A DNA stretch of 49,339 bases from Clostridia bacterium. Lineage in GTDB: Bacteria; Bacillota; Clostridia; Oscillospirales; Acutalibacteraceae. This document shows positions 5,644-13,516 of this stretch, in pieces (within the stretch, counting starts at the first letter, position 1; every line of letters begins with the position of its first letter). The stretch spans positions 1-49,339 of the forward strand of contig JAFQFZ010000002.1 of NCBI GenBank assembly GCA_017398425.1. Direction: 5' to 3'. The position numbers were made by a program, and so were the translations under genes. Below the pieces are notes generated by a model that worked only from the letters and a program-made list of their open reading frames with translations, had not been told where the DNA came from and searched no databases.

Positions 5644-6953
5644 AGAAACGCATTTCGTTCACGAAGTTTTTGCACAGCGACAAGCTGATGATGTTCATCT
5701 CCTTGTTGCTCGCGATCGTGATCTGGTTCAGTGTGCTGGTCGGTCCCGCGAACGTTGCGGACCGCGTCCTCACCGTCAAGATGACGGTCACGCTCGATAA
5801 CAACAGCTACGAAGGACAGCGCGGCTTGCGCGTGCTCGGACAAAACGAGTTTGAAGTGCAGGTCAGCGTGCGCGGTCGGTGGTCGATCATCTCGCGCCTG
5901 AGCGGTGAGGATCTTCGCGCCACACCGAACCTGTCTGCGATCATCGGCCCCGGCAACGTGTCCGTTCCCATCTCGGTGGATTACAACAGCGATATCACGA
6001 ACTATGAGATCGTCAGCTGGTCGCCGCGCTTGGCGACGGTGGAATGCGATTATTGGCAGGAAGGCACCACCTTTAAGGTGGAGGCCGATGTGTCCGCACT
6101 CAAGGTCAGTGATCCCGAAACGGCGCAGATCGGCGAACCGGTCATCGATCAGTCCGCTTTCCCGAGCGGCGTGGTGACGATCGACGGTCCCAAAACGGTC
6201 TTGTCGCAGATCGCACGCGTGGTCGCGCGTGTCGACACCGAGCAAACGCTTTCCGTCACGACGCAGATGGATGTGCCGCTCGTGGCTCTCAACGACAAGG
6301 GCGAGATGGTCGATTTGAGTTCCTGCACCATCAAAGAGGTGCCCGGCGGCATCGTTAAGATGACGGTGCCCATCTGGCAGGATCGCCGCATCAAGCTCGG
6401 CTATACGCTTGTGAATGTTCCGTCGGGCGTGGATCCCGATCAGGTTTTGAAGCTTGAACCGTCTGAGATCGAGGTGCTCGGTCCGGCGGCGGAGCTGGAC
6501 GCGATCGAAGCGCAGCTCAAGAATCTCGGAACGGTGGACTTCCGTACGTTGTCGATCGACCACCCGACGGTGTCGTTCCCGCTGTCGTTGCCGATGACGG
6601 TGCGCGCGGTGGAATCGCCCGAAGCGGCGGTGCTGACGCTCGATACGGCAGGTCTCGCGCAAAAGACGATCAGCGTCGAAGCCTCGCAAAAGAACGTGAT
6701 CGTGAACGGCCTTGCAAGCGGACAAAGCGCGACAGTCACACCGCATACCTTTGAAAACATGATCCTTGTCGGCGACGAAAGCGCCATCAACGCCATCTCC
6801 GCCGCGGCGATCTCGTTTGAGGTCACGGTGGCAGAGACCCCCGATCGCAAGGCGTGGTACACGCCGCAGATCAAGGTGAATTTGCGCGACGACGTCTGGG
6901 TCTATATGTCCGATGCGCTGTCCGCCGAACGCATCTATATTGAGATCAAATAA
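5640..6953 (+). CDS. cdaR: CdaA regulatory protein CdaR (YbbR repeats)
   Basis: This 437-residue protein has one N-terminal membrane anchor (about residues 17-37, MMFISLLLAIVIWFSVLVG). The long extracytoplasmic part is rich in Val/Thr beta strands and fits several YbbR repeats, including segments such as VTIDGPKTVLSQIARVVARV and IEVLGPAAELDAIEAQLKN. In Bacillus and relatives CdaR binds CdaA in the membrane and tunes its cyclase activity. The gene overlaps cdaA by 4 bases and is followed by a strong terminator, closing the operon. Confidence 0.92.
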   Translation: MKKRISFTKFLHSDKLMMFISLLLAIVIWFSVLVGPANVADRVLTVKMTVTLDNNSYEGQRGLRVLGQNEFEVQVSVRGRWSIISRLSGEDLRATPNLSAIIGPGNVSVPISVDYNSDITNYEIVSWSPRLATVECDYWQEGTTFKVEADVSALKVSDPETAQIGEPVIDQSAFPSGVVTIDGPKTVLSQIARVVARVDTEQTLSVTTQMDVPLVALNDKGEMVDLSSCTIKEVPGGIVKMTVPIWQDRRIKLGYTLVNVPSGVDPDQVLKLEPSEIEVLGPAAELDAIEAQLKNLGTVDFRTLSIDHPTVSFPLSLPMTVRAVESPEAAVLTLDTAGLAQKTISVEASQKNVIVNGLASGQSATVTPHTFENMILVGDESAINAISAAAISFEVTVAETPDRKAWYTPQIKVNLRDDVWVYMSDALSAERIYIEIK

Positions 6954-7000
6954 AAGAGCGAATCCATAGGAATAACTTGCCCAAAACGTACCATGTGTTA

Positions 7001-7037
7001 AAAAGCCGCGGCACGCGTTAGCGTGGCCGCGGCTTTT
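7001..7037 (+). terminator. Rho-independent terminator after cdaR
   Basis: aaaagccgcggc-acgc-gtta-gcgt-ggccgcggctttttg forms a GC-rich hairpin with a short T run, between cdaR and folE. Confidence 0.85.
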
Positions 7038-7063
7038 TGCCTTTTTGTGACTGCGGAAAACGC

Positions 7064-7092
7064 TTGCACTTTTTGCTATAATGCGGTATAAT
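7064..7092 (+). promoter_or_regulatory. Promoter of folE
   Basis: TTGCAC (7064-7069), a 17-bp spacer and a perfect TATAAT (7087-7092) lie 31 bases upstream of the folE ATG, directly after the preceding terminator. Confidence 0.8.
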
Positions 7093-7123
7093 AGACGCAG
7101 TTTTAGCAAGGGGGCGGTAACGG

Positions 7124-7678
7124 ATGGATAAACCGCGTATTGAAGCCGCTGTGCGCGAGCTGCTCGCCGCGATCGGAGAGGATCCCGATCGTCCGGGCTT
7201 GGTGGAAACACCGCGTCGCGTGGCGGATATGTATGAAGAGATTTTCTCGGGATTTGAAGAAGACCCGTCGATGCATTTGAAGGTGTTCGAGGAATCCCCG
7301 AGTGATGATATGGTCATCGTGCGTGACATTCCGCTCCACTCGATGTGTGAGCATCATTTGTTGCCGTTTGTCGGCGTGGCGCACGTAGCGTATATTCCGA
7401 AGAACGGACGCGTGATCGGCTTGTCGAAGCTGGCGCGCATCGTCAACAACTTTGCCCGTCGTCCGCAGTTGCAAGAGCGCCTCACCGCGCAGATCGCTGA
7501 TTTTCTCGAGCGTGAGCTCACACCCGACGGCGTGGCGGTCGTGGTGGAAGCGGAGCACCTGTGCATGACTATGCGCGGCGTGCGTGCGCTCGGTGCCTCC
7601 ACGCAAACGACGGCACTGCGCGGTGTGATGAAGACCGATGAGCGCGATCGGGCGCTGTCGGCGTTGTTGTCCCGTTAA
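7124..7678 (+). CDS. folE: GTP cyclohydrolase I
   Basis: FolE converts GTP to 7,8-dihydroneopterin triphosphate, entering tetrahydrofolate (or queuosine) synthesis. At 184 residues it has the standard type IA length. The zinc ligands are visible as C75 and the following histidines in [11 protein letters not shown] and C147 in [11 protein letters not shown], and the signatures [14 protein letters not shown] and [13 protein letters not shown] are intact. It has its own promoter and a GGGGGCGG-type ribosome binding site. No other folate genes follow, so its neighbours do not settle whether its product goes to folate or to 7-deazaguanine synthesis. The glycosyltransferase starts 15 bases downstream. 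Confidence 0.95.
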   Translation: MDKPRIEAAVRELLAAIGEDPDRPGLVETPRRVADMYEEIFSGFEEDPSMHLKVFEESPSDDMVIVRDIPLHSMCEHHLLPFVGVAHVAYIPKNGRVIGLSKLARIVNNFARRPQLQERLTAQIADFLERELTPDGVAVVVEAEHLCMTMRGVRALGASTQTTALRGVMKTDERDRALSALLSR

Positions 7679-7692
7679 AGGAGGAGTCAAAG

Positions 7693-8931
7693 ATGGAGAT
7701 CGCGTTGTGGATCGTCGGTGTTCTCACCGCCGTGATCGGTCTTGGGATCCTGTTGGTGCTGCTGTACCAACTGGTGATCGGCATTCACGGCTTTTGGTCA
7801 ATGAAGCCGCGCCGAAAGATCGAGGATAAAGCACACGACTTTGCGGTGATCGTCTGCGCGCGCAACGAGGAGGCGGTCATTGCCGAGCTGCTCGAAAGCC
7901 TCAAAGCACAGAAGTATCCGCGCGAGAAGTTTGAGCTGTTCGTCATCGCGGACAACTGCACCGACCAAACGGCCGAGGTTTCGCGTGAAAGCGGTGCGGT
8001 TGTGTATGAGCGTTTCAACGACAAGGAAGTCGGCAAGGGCTATGCGCTTCGCTGGGCGCTCGAACGCATCCAAGAGGATTACGGCGATCGCTTTGATGCC
8101 GTGACGGTGTTTGATGCGGACAACGTGGCGGATCCTTGCTATCTGTATCACACGAACGAAGCCCTTTGCTCGGGTGCGGATGCGACGCAGGGTTACCGCG
8201 AAACGAAGAATCCGTTCGACAACGCCATCAGCGGATGCTACGCGATCTATTGGTATATGCTCACGCGCTTCTATCATCAGGCGCGCAGTAATGCGGGGTT
8301 GCCTTGTTCGATCGGCGGCACGGGCTTTGCTTTCAAAACCGCGATCATCAAGGAAACGGGATGGGACACCGTCACCTTGACCGAGGACAGCGAGTTCGCT
8401 TCGCGTCGAGCGCTGGACGGTCGCCACATTCAACTGGTGCGCGAAGCCGTGTTCTACGACGAGCAACCCACCGAGTGGGACGTGTCGGTCAAGCAGCGCA
8501 AACGCTGGATGTGCGGCACGATGCAGGAGTCGCGTGTGCTTCGTCGCCCGGCGTGGAAGTCGTTCCGAAACGGCAACAAAAACGCTTTTGACATCTTCAT
8601 GATGATGCTCAGCTTCCCCGCACTCGCGTGGTTGCTCGTATTGATGGTGCTCAGCCTCACAACGTCGATTTTGGCATCGTTTGCATTCCTCGGACCGTGG
8701 TGGTATATCGGCGTCACCTCGGCGGTGTTGTCGACCTTGATCGGCAGTTACCTTTCCATGTTCGTGTTGGCACTTTTGAGCCTGTGCCTCGAAAAGAAGA
8801 AGCTGTCTCCGTTCGGCAAAGCATTGGCATTTTATCCGCTCTTCATGTTCCCAATGATGTTCTACAGCTTTTTGTTCTTGTTCAAAAAGGACATGGTGTG
8901 GGAGCAGATCCGTCACGGAACCCGAAAGTAA
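7693..8931 (+). CDS. Membrane-anchored family 2 glycosyltransferase
   Basis: This 412-residue protein has an N-terminal transmembrane helix (about 5-30), a cytoplasmic GT2 domain and a cluster of C-terminal membrane helices (about 290-400). The catalytic set is complete: DAD at 141-143 (VTVFDADN), TED at 230-232, and QRKRW at 268-272, the Q/RxxRW product-site motif of processive inverting enzymes. This resembles N-acetylglucosaminyl- or beta-glycan synthases, though the polymer cannot be named. The start has AAAGGAGG at good spacing, and the gene probably shares the folE transcript. A long terminator hairpin follows. Confidence 0.88.
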   Translation: MEIALWIVGVLTAVIGLGILLVLLYQLVIGIHGFWSMKPRRKIEDKAHDFAVIVCARNEEAVIAELLESLKAQKYPREKFELFVIADNCTDQTAEVSRESGAVVYERFNDKEVGKGYALRWALERIQEDYGDRFDAVTVFDADNVADPCYLYHTNEALCSGADATQGYRETKNPFDNAISGCYAIYWYMLTRFYHQARSNAGLPCSIGGTGFAFKTAIIKETGWDTVTLTEDSEFASRRALDGRHIQLVREAVFYDEQPTEWDVSVKQRKRWMCGTMQESRVLRRPAWKSFRNGNKNAFDIFMMMLSFPALAWLLVLMVLSLTTSILASFAFLGPWWYIGVTSAVLSTLIGSYLSMFVLALLSLCLEKKKLSPFGKALAFYPLFMFPMMFYSFLFLFKKDMVWEQIRHGTRK

Positions 8932-8967
8932 CCTCCGACCGAACGGTCGCATATCCTGATAATAACG

Positions 8968-9009
8968 ACCACCTGCAAGACTGTGTAACGTGTCTTGCAG
9001 GTGGTTTTT
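8968..9009 (+). terminator. Terminator after the glycosyltransferase
   Basis: A perfect 14-bp stem (8968-8981 with 8992-9005) followed by TTTTTG ends the folE-glycosyltransferase unit. Confidence 0.88.
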
Positions 9010-9030
9010 GTATAAACGAAGGTGAGAACT

Positions 9031-9921
9031 ATGACAACGAAACAGTCCGCACTCGCCGTGTCGGCGGTCAACGGACTTTTGAATATTGCGCTGGCGGTCA
9101 CAAAGCTGATCGTCGGCGCATGGTGCGCCTCGCAAGCGCTTGTCAGCGACGGGGTGCATGGCCTGGCGGATGTGGTCAGCGCGGTGGTGGTCATCGTCGG
9201 CATCCGTTTATCGGCAAAGGAATCGAACGATGACTATCCCTACGGACGTGATCGTGCGGAATGTGTGGCGGCGTTGTTGTTGGCGGTGTTGATCGGGTTG
9301 ACGGGCGCAATGCTCGGCGTGACCGGTATCCGTGGCGTGTTTGCACCGACGGAACGTGTTTCGGCGCTCGGCGGTGTGGCGTTGTGGACGGCGATGGCGG
9401 CGGTGATCCTCAAAGAGGGGATGTTTCGTGTAACGCGGCGTGCGGCGCGTAAAACGGGATCTACGGCGTTGATGGCGGATGCGTGGCACCAACGCGCCGA
9501 TGTGCTCAGCTCACTCGGCGGTTTTCTCGGCGTTTGCGGGACACAGCTTGGATGGCAGGCGGCGGATCCGCTTGCGTCCGTGCTCATCAGCGCGTGCATT
9601 TTAAAAACCGCCGTCACGATCTTTGCGGATGCGGTGCGTCGCATGACGGATCACGCCGCCGACCCGCAAAAGGCAGAGATACTGCGCGGTTGTCTTGCGG
9701 AGATGGCAGGGGTAGTGGCTGTGGAATCGCTCAAAACAAGGTTGTTCGGCAGTCGGTGGTATGCCGAGGTGACGATCGCCGTCGATGACGGTTGCGGCTC
9801 CAAGGAGGCGTATGCGATCGCACAAACGGTGCGTCAAACGGTGCAGACCGCCTTTGACGATTTGAAGGAATGTGCGGTGCATATTCATCCGATAGCTGTT
9901 GCAAAATCGTCGGAATCGTGA
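9031..9921 (+). CDS. Cation diffusion facilitator family transporter
   Basis: This 296-residue inner-membrane exporter of divalent metal (Zn, Mn, Fe or similar) in exchange for protons has the standard six-helix CDF layout. The binding motifs are HGLAD (43-47) in helix 2 and HQRAD (153-157) in helix 5, with PYGRDRAE between helices 2 and 3. A cytoplasmic C-terminal domain starts about residue 210. I chose ATG at 9031 because the in-frame GTG at 9022 lies inside the ribosome binding site GAAGGTGAG. The metal cannot be assigned: the helix 2 motif is HxxxD, not the DxxxD common in Mn exporters, which mildly favours Zn (inference). Confidence 0.9.
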   Translation: MTTKQSALAVSAVNGLLNIALAVTKLIVGAWCASQALVSDGVHGLADVVSAVVVIVGIRLSAKESNDDYPYGRDRAECVAALLLAVLIGLTGAMLGVTGIRGVFAPTERVSALGGVALWTAMAAVILKEGMFRVTRRAARKTGSTALMADAWHQRADVLSSLGGFLGVCGTQLGWQAADPLASVLISACILKTAVTIFADAVRRMTDHAADPQKAEILRGCLAEMAGVVAVESLKTRLFGSRWYAEVTIAVDDGCGSKEAYAIAQTVRQTVQTAFDDLKECAVHIHPIAVAKSSES

Positions 9922-9927
9922 TATACT
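9899..9927 (+). promoter_or_regulatory. Promoter of tsaE-tsaB-upp
   Basis: TTGCAA (9899-9904), a 17-bp spacer and TATACT (9922-9927) overlap the end of the cation transporter gene and lie 28 bases before the tsaE start. Confidence 0.7.
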
Positions 9928-9954
9928 GATAAAAAATAAAAGGAGGTGGGGAAC

Positions 9955-10374
9955 GTGACATTTGCATCGCATAGCGTGTCCGAAACGGAAGCGCTCGGCG
10001 CCCGTTTGGCCTTGGCACTGGATGGCGGCGGCGTGGTGGCGATGTTCGGCGGTCTCGGCATGGGCAAAACGGCGTTCGTGCGCGGCATGGCGACGGGGCG
10101 CGGTTTGAACGCCGAGGTTTCGAGCCCCACCTTCGCTCTGGTGCAGGACTACGGCGGCAAGCCGCCTTTGGTGCATTTTGATATGTACCGCATCGAAACG
10201 TGGGAGGATCTGTATTCCACCGGTTTCTTTGAGTATATCGACATGGGCGCGATCCTCGCCGTCGAATGGAGCGAACAGATCGAAGGTGCGCTCCCCGATG
10301 ATGCGATCCGCGTGACGTTTGAGCGACTGTCGGATACCGACCGCCGCATCACGATCGAGGGGGTGGCACTTTGA
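9955..10374 (+). CDS. tsaE: tRNA threonylcarbamoyladenosine biosynthesis ATPase TsaE
   Basis: TsaE is the ATPase that, with TsaB and TsaD, transfers threonylcarbamoyl to A37 of ANN-decoding tRNAs. The 139-residue product shows a Walker A motif GGLGMGKT (32-39), then SSPTFALVQDY and HFDMYRI and the late EWSEQ segment, all typical. I chose GTG at 9955: the in-frame GTG at 9946 lies within AGGAGG (9941-9946), which is 8 nt from the chosen start. It overlaps tsaB by 4 bases. TsaD, the usual partner in the cluster, is not in this window. Confidence 0.93.
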   Translation: MTFASHSVSETEALGARLALALDGGGVVAMFGGLGMGKTAFVRGMATGRGLNAEVSSPTFALVQDYGGKPPLVHFDMYRIETWEDLYSTGFFEYIDMGAILAVEWSEQIEGALPDDAIRVTFERLSDTDRRITIEGVAL

Positions 10375-11075
10375 AATTGTTGACGATCGACACGTCGTCG
10401 GTGACGGCGTGTTGCGGCGTGGTGGATACGCAAGCCGACAAGATCCTTTCGGAGTGCTTCACCGATGTGCCGCTCACCCACAGCCAAACCGTGCTCCCGA
10501 TGGTGGAGGCGGCGTTGTCTCACGCCGGCATGACGTTTGCCGAGGTGGAGGCGATCGCGGTGTGCAGCGGTCCCGGTTCGTTCACGGGTGTGCGTATCGG
10601 CGTGGCGGCGGCAAAAGGGCTCGGCTTTGAGCGCGACCTGCCGTGCGCCTCGGTCTCGACGCTCGAAGCGCTGGCGCAAAACGTGAGCGGTGTCCCGACG
10701 GATGCCGTCGTTTGCGCGGTGATGGATGCGCGTTGCCGTCAGGTGTATACGGCGACCTTCTCCTGCGACGGCGGCGTGATCACGCGCCTGACTGCCGATG
10801 AAGCGAAATCCATCGACGATCTCACGCAAGAGCTTCTGGCACTCGGTCGACCGATCCTGCTCGTCGGTGACGGCGCGCTCCTTTGCGAGACCGCCATGAA
10901 GGACAAGCTCGCGGTAACGGCGGCACCGTCGCCCTTGCGCTTTGTGCGTGCGCGCGGCATGGCCTTGGCGGCTACGGAGGATCGTTTTGTGACCGCCTCC
11001 GCTCTGCAACCGACCTACCTGCGTCTGCCGCAGGCTGAAAGAGAACTCAAGGCGCGTCAGGCGCTGAAAGGATAA
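10371..11075 (+). CDS. tsaB: tRNA threonylcarbamoyladenosine biosynthesis scaffold TsaB
   Basis: TsaB is an ASKHA-fold protein that dimerises with TsaD and recruits TsaE for t6A synthesis. The 234-residue product begins LLTIDTSS and has the signature VCSGPGSFTGVRIGVAAAKGL near residues 63-83. The later metal-binding residues of TsaD are lacking, as expected for TsaB. It starts with TTG at 10371, overlapping the tsaE stop, with GGGGGTGG upstream. The usual next genes rimI and tsaD are replaced here by upp. Confidence 0.92.
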   Translation: MKLLTIDTSSVTACCGVVDTQADKILSECFTDVPLTHSQTVLPMVEAALSHAGMTFAEVEAIAVCSGPGSFTGVRIGVAAAKGLGFERDLPCASVSTLEALAQNVSGVPTDAVVCAVMDARCRQVYTATFSCDGGVITRLTADEAKSIDDLTQELLALGRPILLVGDGALLCETAMKDKLAVTAAPSPLRFVRARGMALAATEDRFVTASALQPTYLRLPQAERELKARQALKG

Positions 11076-11103
11076 CCCGACAAATTGAAGGAGGAATTTT
11101 ATC

Positions 11104-11733
11104 ATGGCTGTTCCGTTTGTTTCCGATCATCCGCTTATCAAGCATAAGGTCACGTTCCTGCGTGACGAAAACACAGGCTCTAAGCAATTCCGCGAACTCA
11201 TTCGCGAGATCACTCAGCTGTTGATCTACGAAGCCACTCGCGATTTGCCGATGTGTGAGGTGGAGGTCAAGACCCCCATCACCGTGACCAAGAGCGAAGT
11301 GATCGCCGGCAGAAAGCTGGCGTTTGTGCCGATCCTGCGCGCGGGTCTCGGTATGGTGGACGGCGCGCTCGATTTGGTTCCTGCGGCGCGCGTGGGTCAC
11401 ATCGGCTTGTACCGCGATCCCGATAGCCACACCCCTGTGGAGTATTATTCGAAGCTCCCCACCGACATTTCCGAGCGTGATGTTTTTGTGCTCGATCCGA
11501 TGCTCGCGACGGGTGGCTCGGCGATCGATGCCATCGCGAAGATCAAAGAGAAGCATCCGCGCAGCATCAAGTTTATGTGCATCATCGCCGCTCCCGAGGG
11601 CATGGACGCGCTTATCGAAGCGCACCCCGATGTGCAGGTGTATTGTGCGGCGCTTGACAAACAGCTCAACGACCATTGCTACATCGTTCCGGGTCTCGGC
11701 GATGCCGGCGACCGCATTTTCGGCACGAAATAA
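11104..11733 (+). CDS. upp: Uracil phosphoribosyltransferase
   Basis: Upp makes UMP from uracil and PRPP, the central uracil salvage step. The 209-residue protein has the expected length, the PRPP-binding loop [11 protein letters not shown] near residues 131-141, the flexible segment [12 protein letters not shown], and the C-terminal [14 protein letters not shown] uracil-binding signature. An AAGGAGG ribosome binding site precedes the ATG. It links functionally with the deo/cdd/pdp salvage operon at 17.6-21.1 kb, whose Pdp releases uracil. It converges on glnS through a shared terminator. Confidence 0.97.
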   Translation: MAVPFVSDHPLIKHKVTFLRDENTGSKQFRELIREITQLLIYEATRDLPMCEVEVKTPITVTKSEVIAGRKLAFVPILRAGLGMVDGALDLVPAARVGHIGLYRDPDSHTPVEYYSKLPTDISERDVFVLDPMLATGGSAIDAIAKIKEKHPRSIKFMCIIAAPEGMDALIEAHPDVQVYCAALDKQLNDHCYIVPGLGDAGDRIFGTK

Positions 11734-11770
11734 CCGAGTCGTTTTGGCTAATGGGAACATGACAAATAAT

Positions 11771-11808
11771 AAAAGAGCTCATTCGCTGTTTTGCGAATGA
11801 GCTCTTTT
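11771..11808. terminator. Bidirectional terminator between upp and glnS
   Basis: A perfect 16-bp stem (11771-11786 with 11793-11808), with A-runs on one side and T-runs on the other, serves both convergent genes. Confidence 0.9.
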
Positions 11809-11820
11809 GTATATCGTAGC

Positions 11821-13503
11821 TTATTTCTTGAAGCCGTCCTTGAGGGACACCGAACGGTTGAAGACGAGCGCTCCCTCGCGGCTGTCCTTCGAATCGGCAC
11901 AGAAGTAGCCAAGACGCATGAACTGGAAGGATTGCTCGGGGGTCGCGTTTGCAAACGCGGCTTCGAGCTTACAGCCCTTGAGGACTTCGAGCGAATCGGG
12001 AGCGAGGCACGCCATGAAGTCTTTATCTGCGGCATCGGGATCGGGATCGTTGAACAGCGAGCTGTACAAACGCACCTCCGCGTCCACCGCCGTGCGCGCA
12101 TCCGCCCAGTGGATGGTGCCGCGCACCTTGCGTCCGTCGGCGGCATTACCGCCGCGGCTGTCGGGATCGTACTCGCACAGCACTTCCGTCACGCTGCCGT
12201 TTTCGTCCTTGACGCAACCGGTGCACTTGACGATGTACGCCGACTTGATGCGCACTTCGTTGCCGGGGAACAGACGGCGATACCCCTTGACGGGTTCTTC
12301 CATGAAGTCGTCTTCCTCGATGTACAGATCGCGCGAGAAGGTGAGCGTGTGGGTACCGGCTTCGGGGTCGAGCGGATTGTTCTCGGTCTCGAAGGTCTCG
12401 GTCTGATCTTCGGGATAGTTGGTGATGGTCAGCTTGAGCGGACGAAGCACCGCCATGGCACGGGTGGCGTTGGCGTTGAGGTCGTCGCGCAGGCACGCCT
12501 CGAGAAGCGCGTATTCGACGGTGTTCGGGACTTTCGCCACGCCGATGCGATCAATGAACTCACGCACGGCGGCAGGGGTGTAGCCGCGGCGGCGCAGACC
12601 GCACAACGTCGGCATACGGGGATCGTCCCAACCGCTGACGATGCCGTCCTCGACGAGCTTGCGGAGCTTTCTCTTGGACAGCACCGTGTAGTTGATGCCC
12701 AGACGCGCAAACTCGATCTGGCGCGGATCGGCGTCGAGATCGACGTTGTTCTTCACCCAGTCGTACAGCGGACGATGGTTTTCAAACTCCAGCGAACACA
12801 GCGAGTGGGTGATGTTCTCCATCATATCCTCGATCGGGTGCGCGAAGTCGTACATCGGGTAGATGCACCACTTGTCGCCCTGACGATGGTGATGGGCGTG
12901 GTTGATGCGGTAGATCGCCGGGTCGCGCATGTTGAAGTTGCCGCTCGCCAGATCGATCTTGGCGCGAAGCGTCATCGCGCCGTCTTCAAACTCACCGGCG
13001 CGCATTCTCGCAAAGAGGTCGAGGCTTTCTTCGATGGGGCGATCGCGGTAGGGGCTGACCGCCGGATGGGTCAGATCGCCGCGGTTTTCTTTCATCTGTT
13101 CGGGGGTCAGCTCGCACACGTAGGCAAGGCCCTTCTTGATGAGACCGACCGCCAGATCGTACATCACGTCAAAATAATCCGAAGCGTAGTAGAAATGCTC
13201 GCCCCAGTCGTAACCGAGCCAGTGGATGTCTTCCTGAATGGCTTCGACGTACTCGACGTCTTCCTTGGTGGGGTTGGTGTCGTCCATGCGCAGATGGCAC
13301 ACACCGCCGTATTTTTCCGCCGTGCCGAAATCAATGCACAGCGCCTTCACGTGGCCGATGTGCAGATAGCCGTTGGGCTCCGGGGGAAAACGGGTATGCA
13401 CCGTTTTGCCGTAGCAACGACCGTTTTCTTTGAGTTCTTCATCGATGATCTCGTGGATGAAGTTCTGGGGACGAATCTCCTCTTGCAGGATCTTTTCTTC
13501 CAT
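11821..13503 (-). CDS. glnS: Glutaminyl-tRNA synthetase
   Basis: This class I enzyme charges tRNA-Gln with glutamine. The 560-residue product has PPEPNGYLHIGHAK-like HIGH region (PNGYLHIGHVKAL), the LRMDDTNP motif, the KMSKS equivalent VLSKRKL, and the two C-terminal anticodon-binding beta-barrels. I chose ATG at 13503, which follows GGAGGT at 7 nt; a longer in-frame extension to 13545 has no ribosome binding site and overlaps gltX. Many Firmicutes lack GlnRS and use GatCAB, so its presence is a useful lineage mark. It is the second gene after gltX, 13 nt downstream. Confidence 0.97.
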   Translation of the reverse strand: MEEKILQEEIRPQNFIHEIIDEELKENGRCYGKTVHTRFPPEPNGYLHIGHVKALCIDFGTAEKYGGVCHLRMDDTNPTKEDVEYVEAIQEDIHWLGYDWGEHFYYASDYFDVMYDLAVGLIKKGLAYVCELTPEQMKENRGDLTHPAVSPYRDRPIEESLDLFARMRAGEFEDGAMTLRAKIDLASGNFNMRDPAIYRINHAHHHRQGDKWCIYPMYDFAHPIEDMMENITHSLCSLEFENHRPLYDWVKNNVDLDADPRQIEFARLGINYTVLSKRKLRKLVEDGIVSGWDDPRMPTLCGLRRRGYTPAAVREFIDRIGVAKVPNTVEYALLEACLRDDLNANATRAMAVLRPLKLTITNYPEDQTETFETENNPLDPEAGTHTLTFSRDLYIEEDDFMEEPVKGYRRLFPGNEVRIKSAYIVKCTGCVKDENGSVTEVLCEYDPDSRGGNAADGRKVRGTIHWADARTAVDAEVRLYSSLFNDPDPDAADKDFMACLAPDSLEVLKGCKLEAAFANATPEQSFQFMRLGYFCADSKDSREGALVFNRSVSLKDGFKK

Positions 13504-13516
13504 CGTGGGTACCTCC

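Noticed and set aside
9022-9036. Upstream GTG starts for the cation transporter, and similarly for tsaE, cdaA and pdp
   Set aside because: In each case the upstream GTG is part of, or directly abuts, the Shine-Dalgarno run, and a second start 8 or so bases further has correct spacing.
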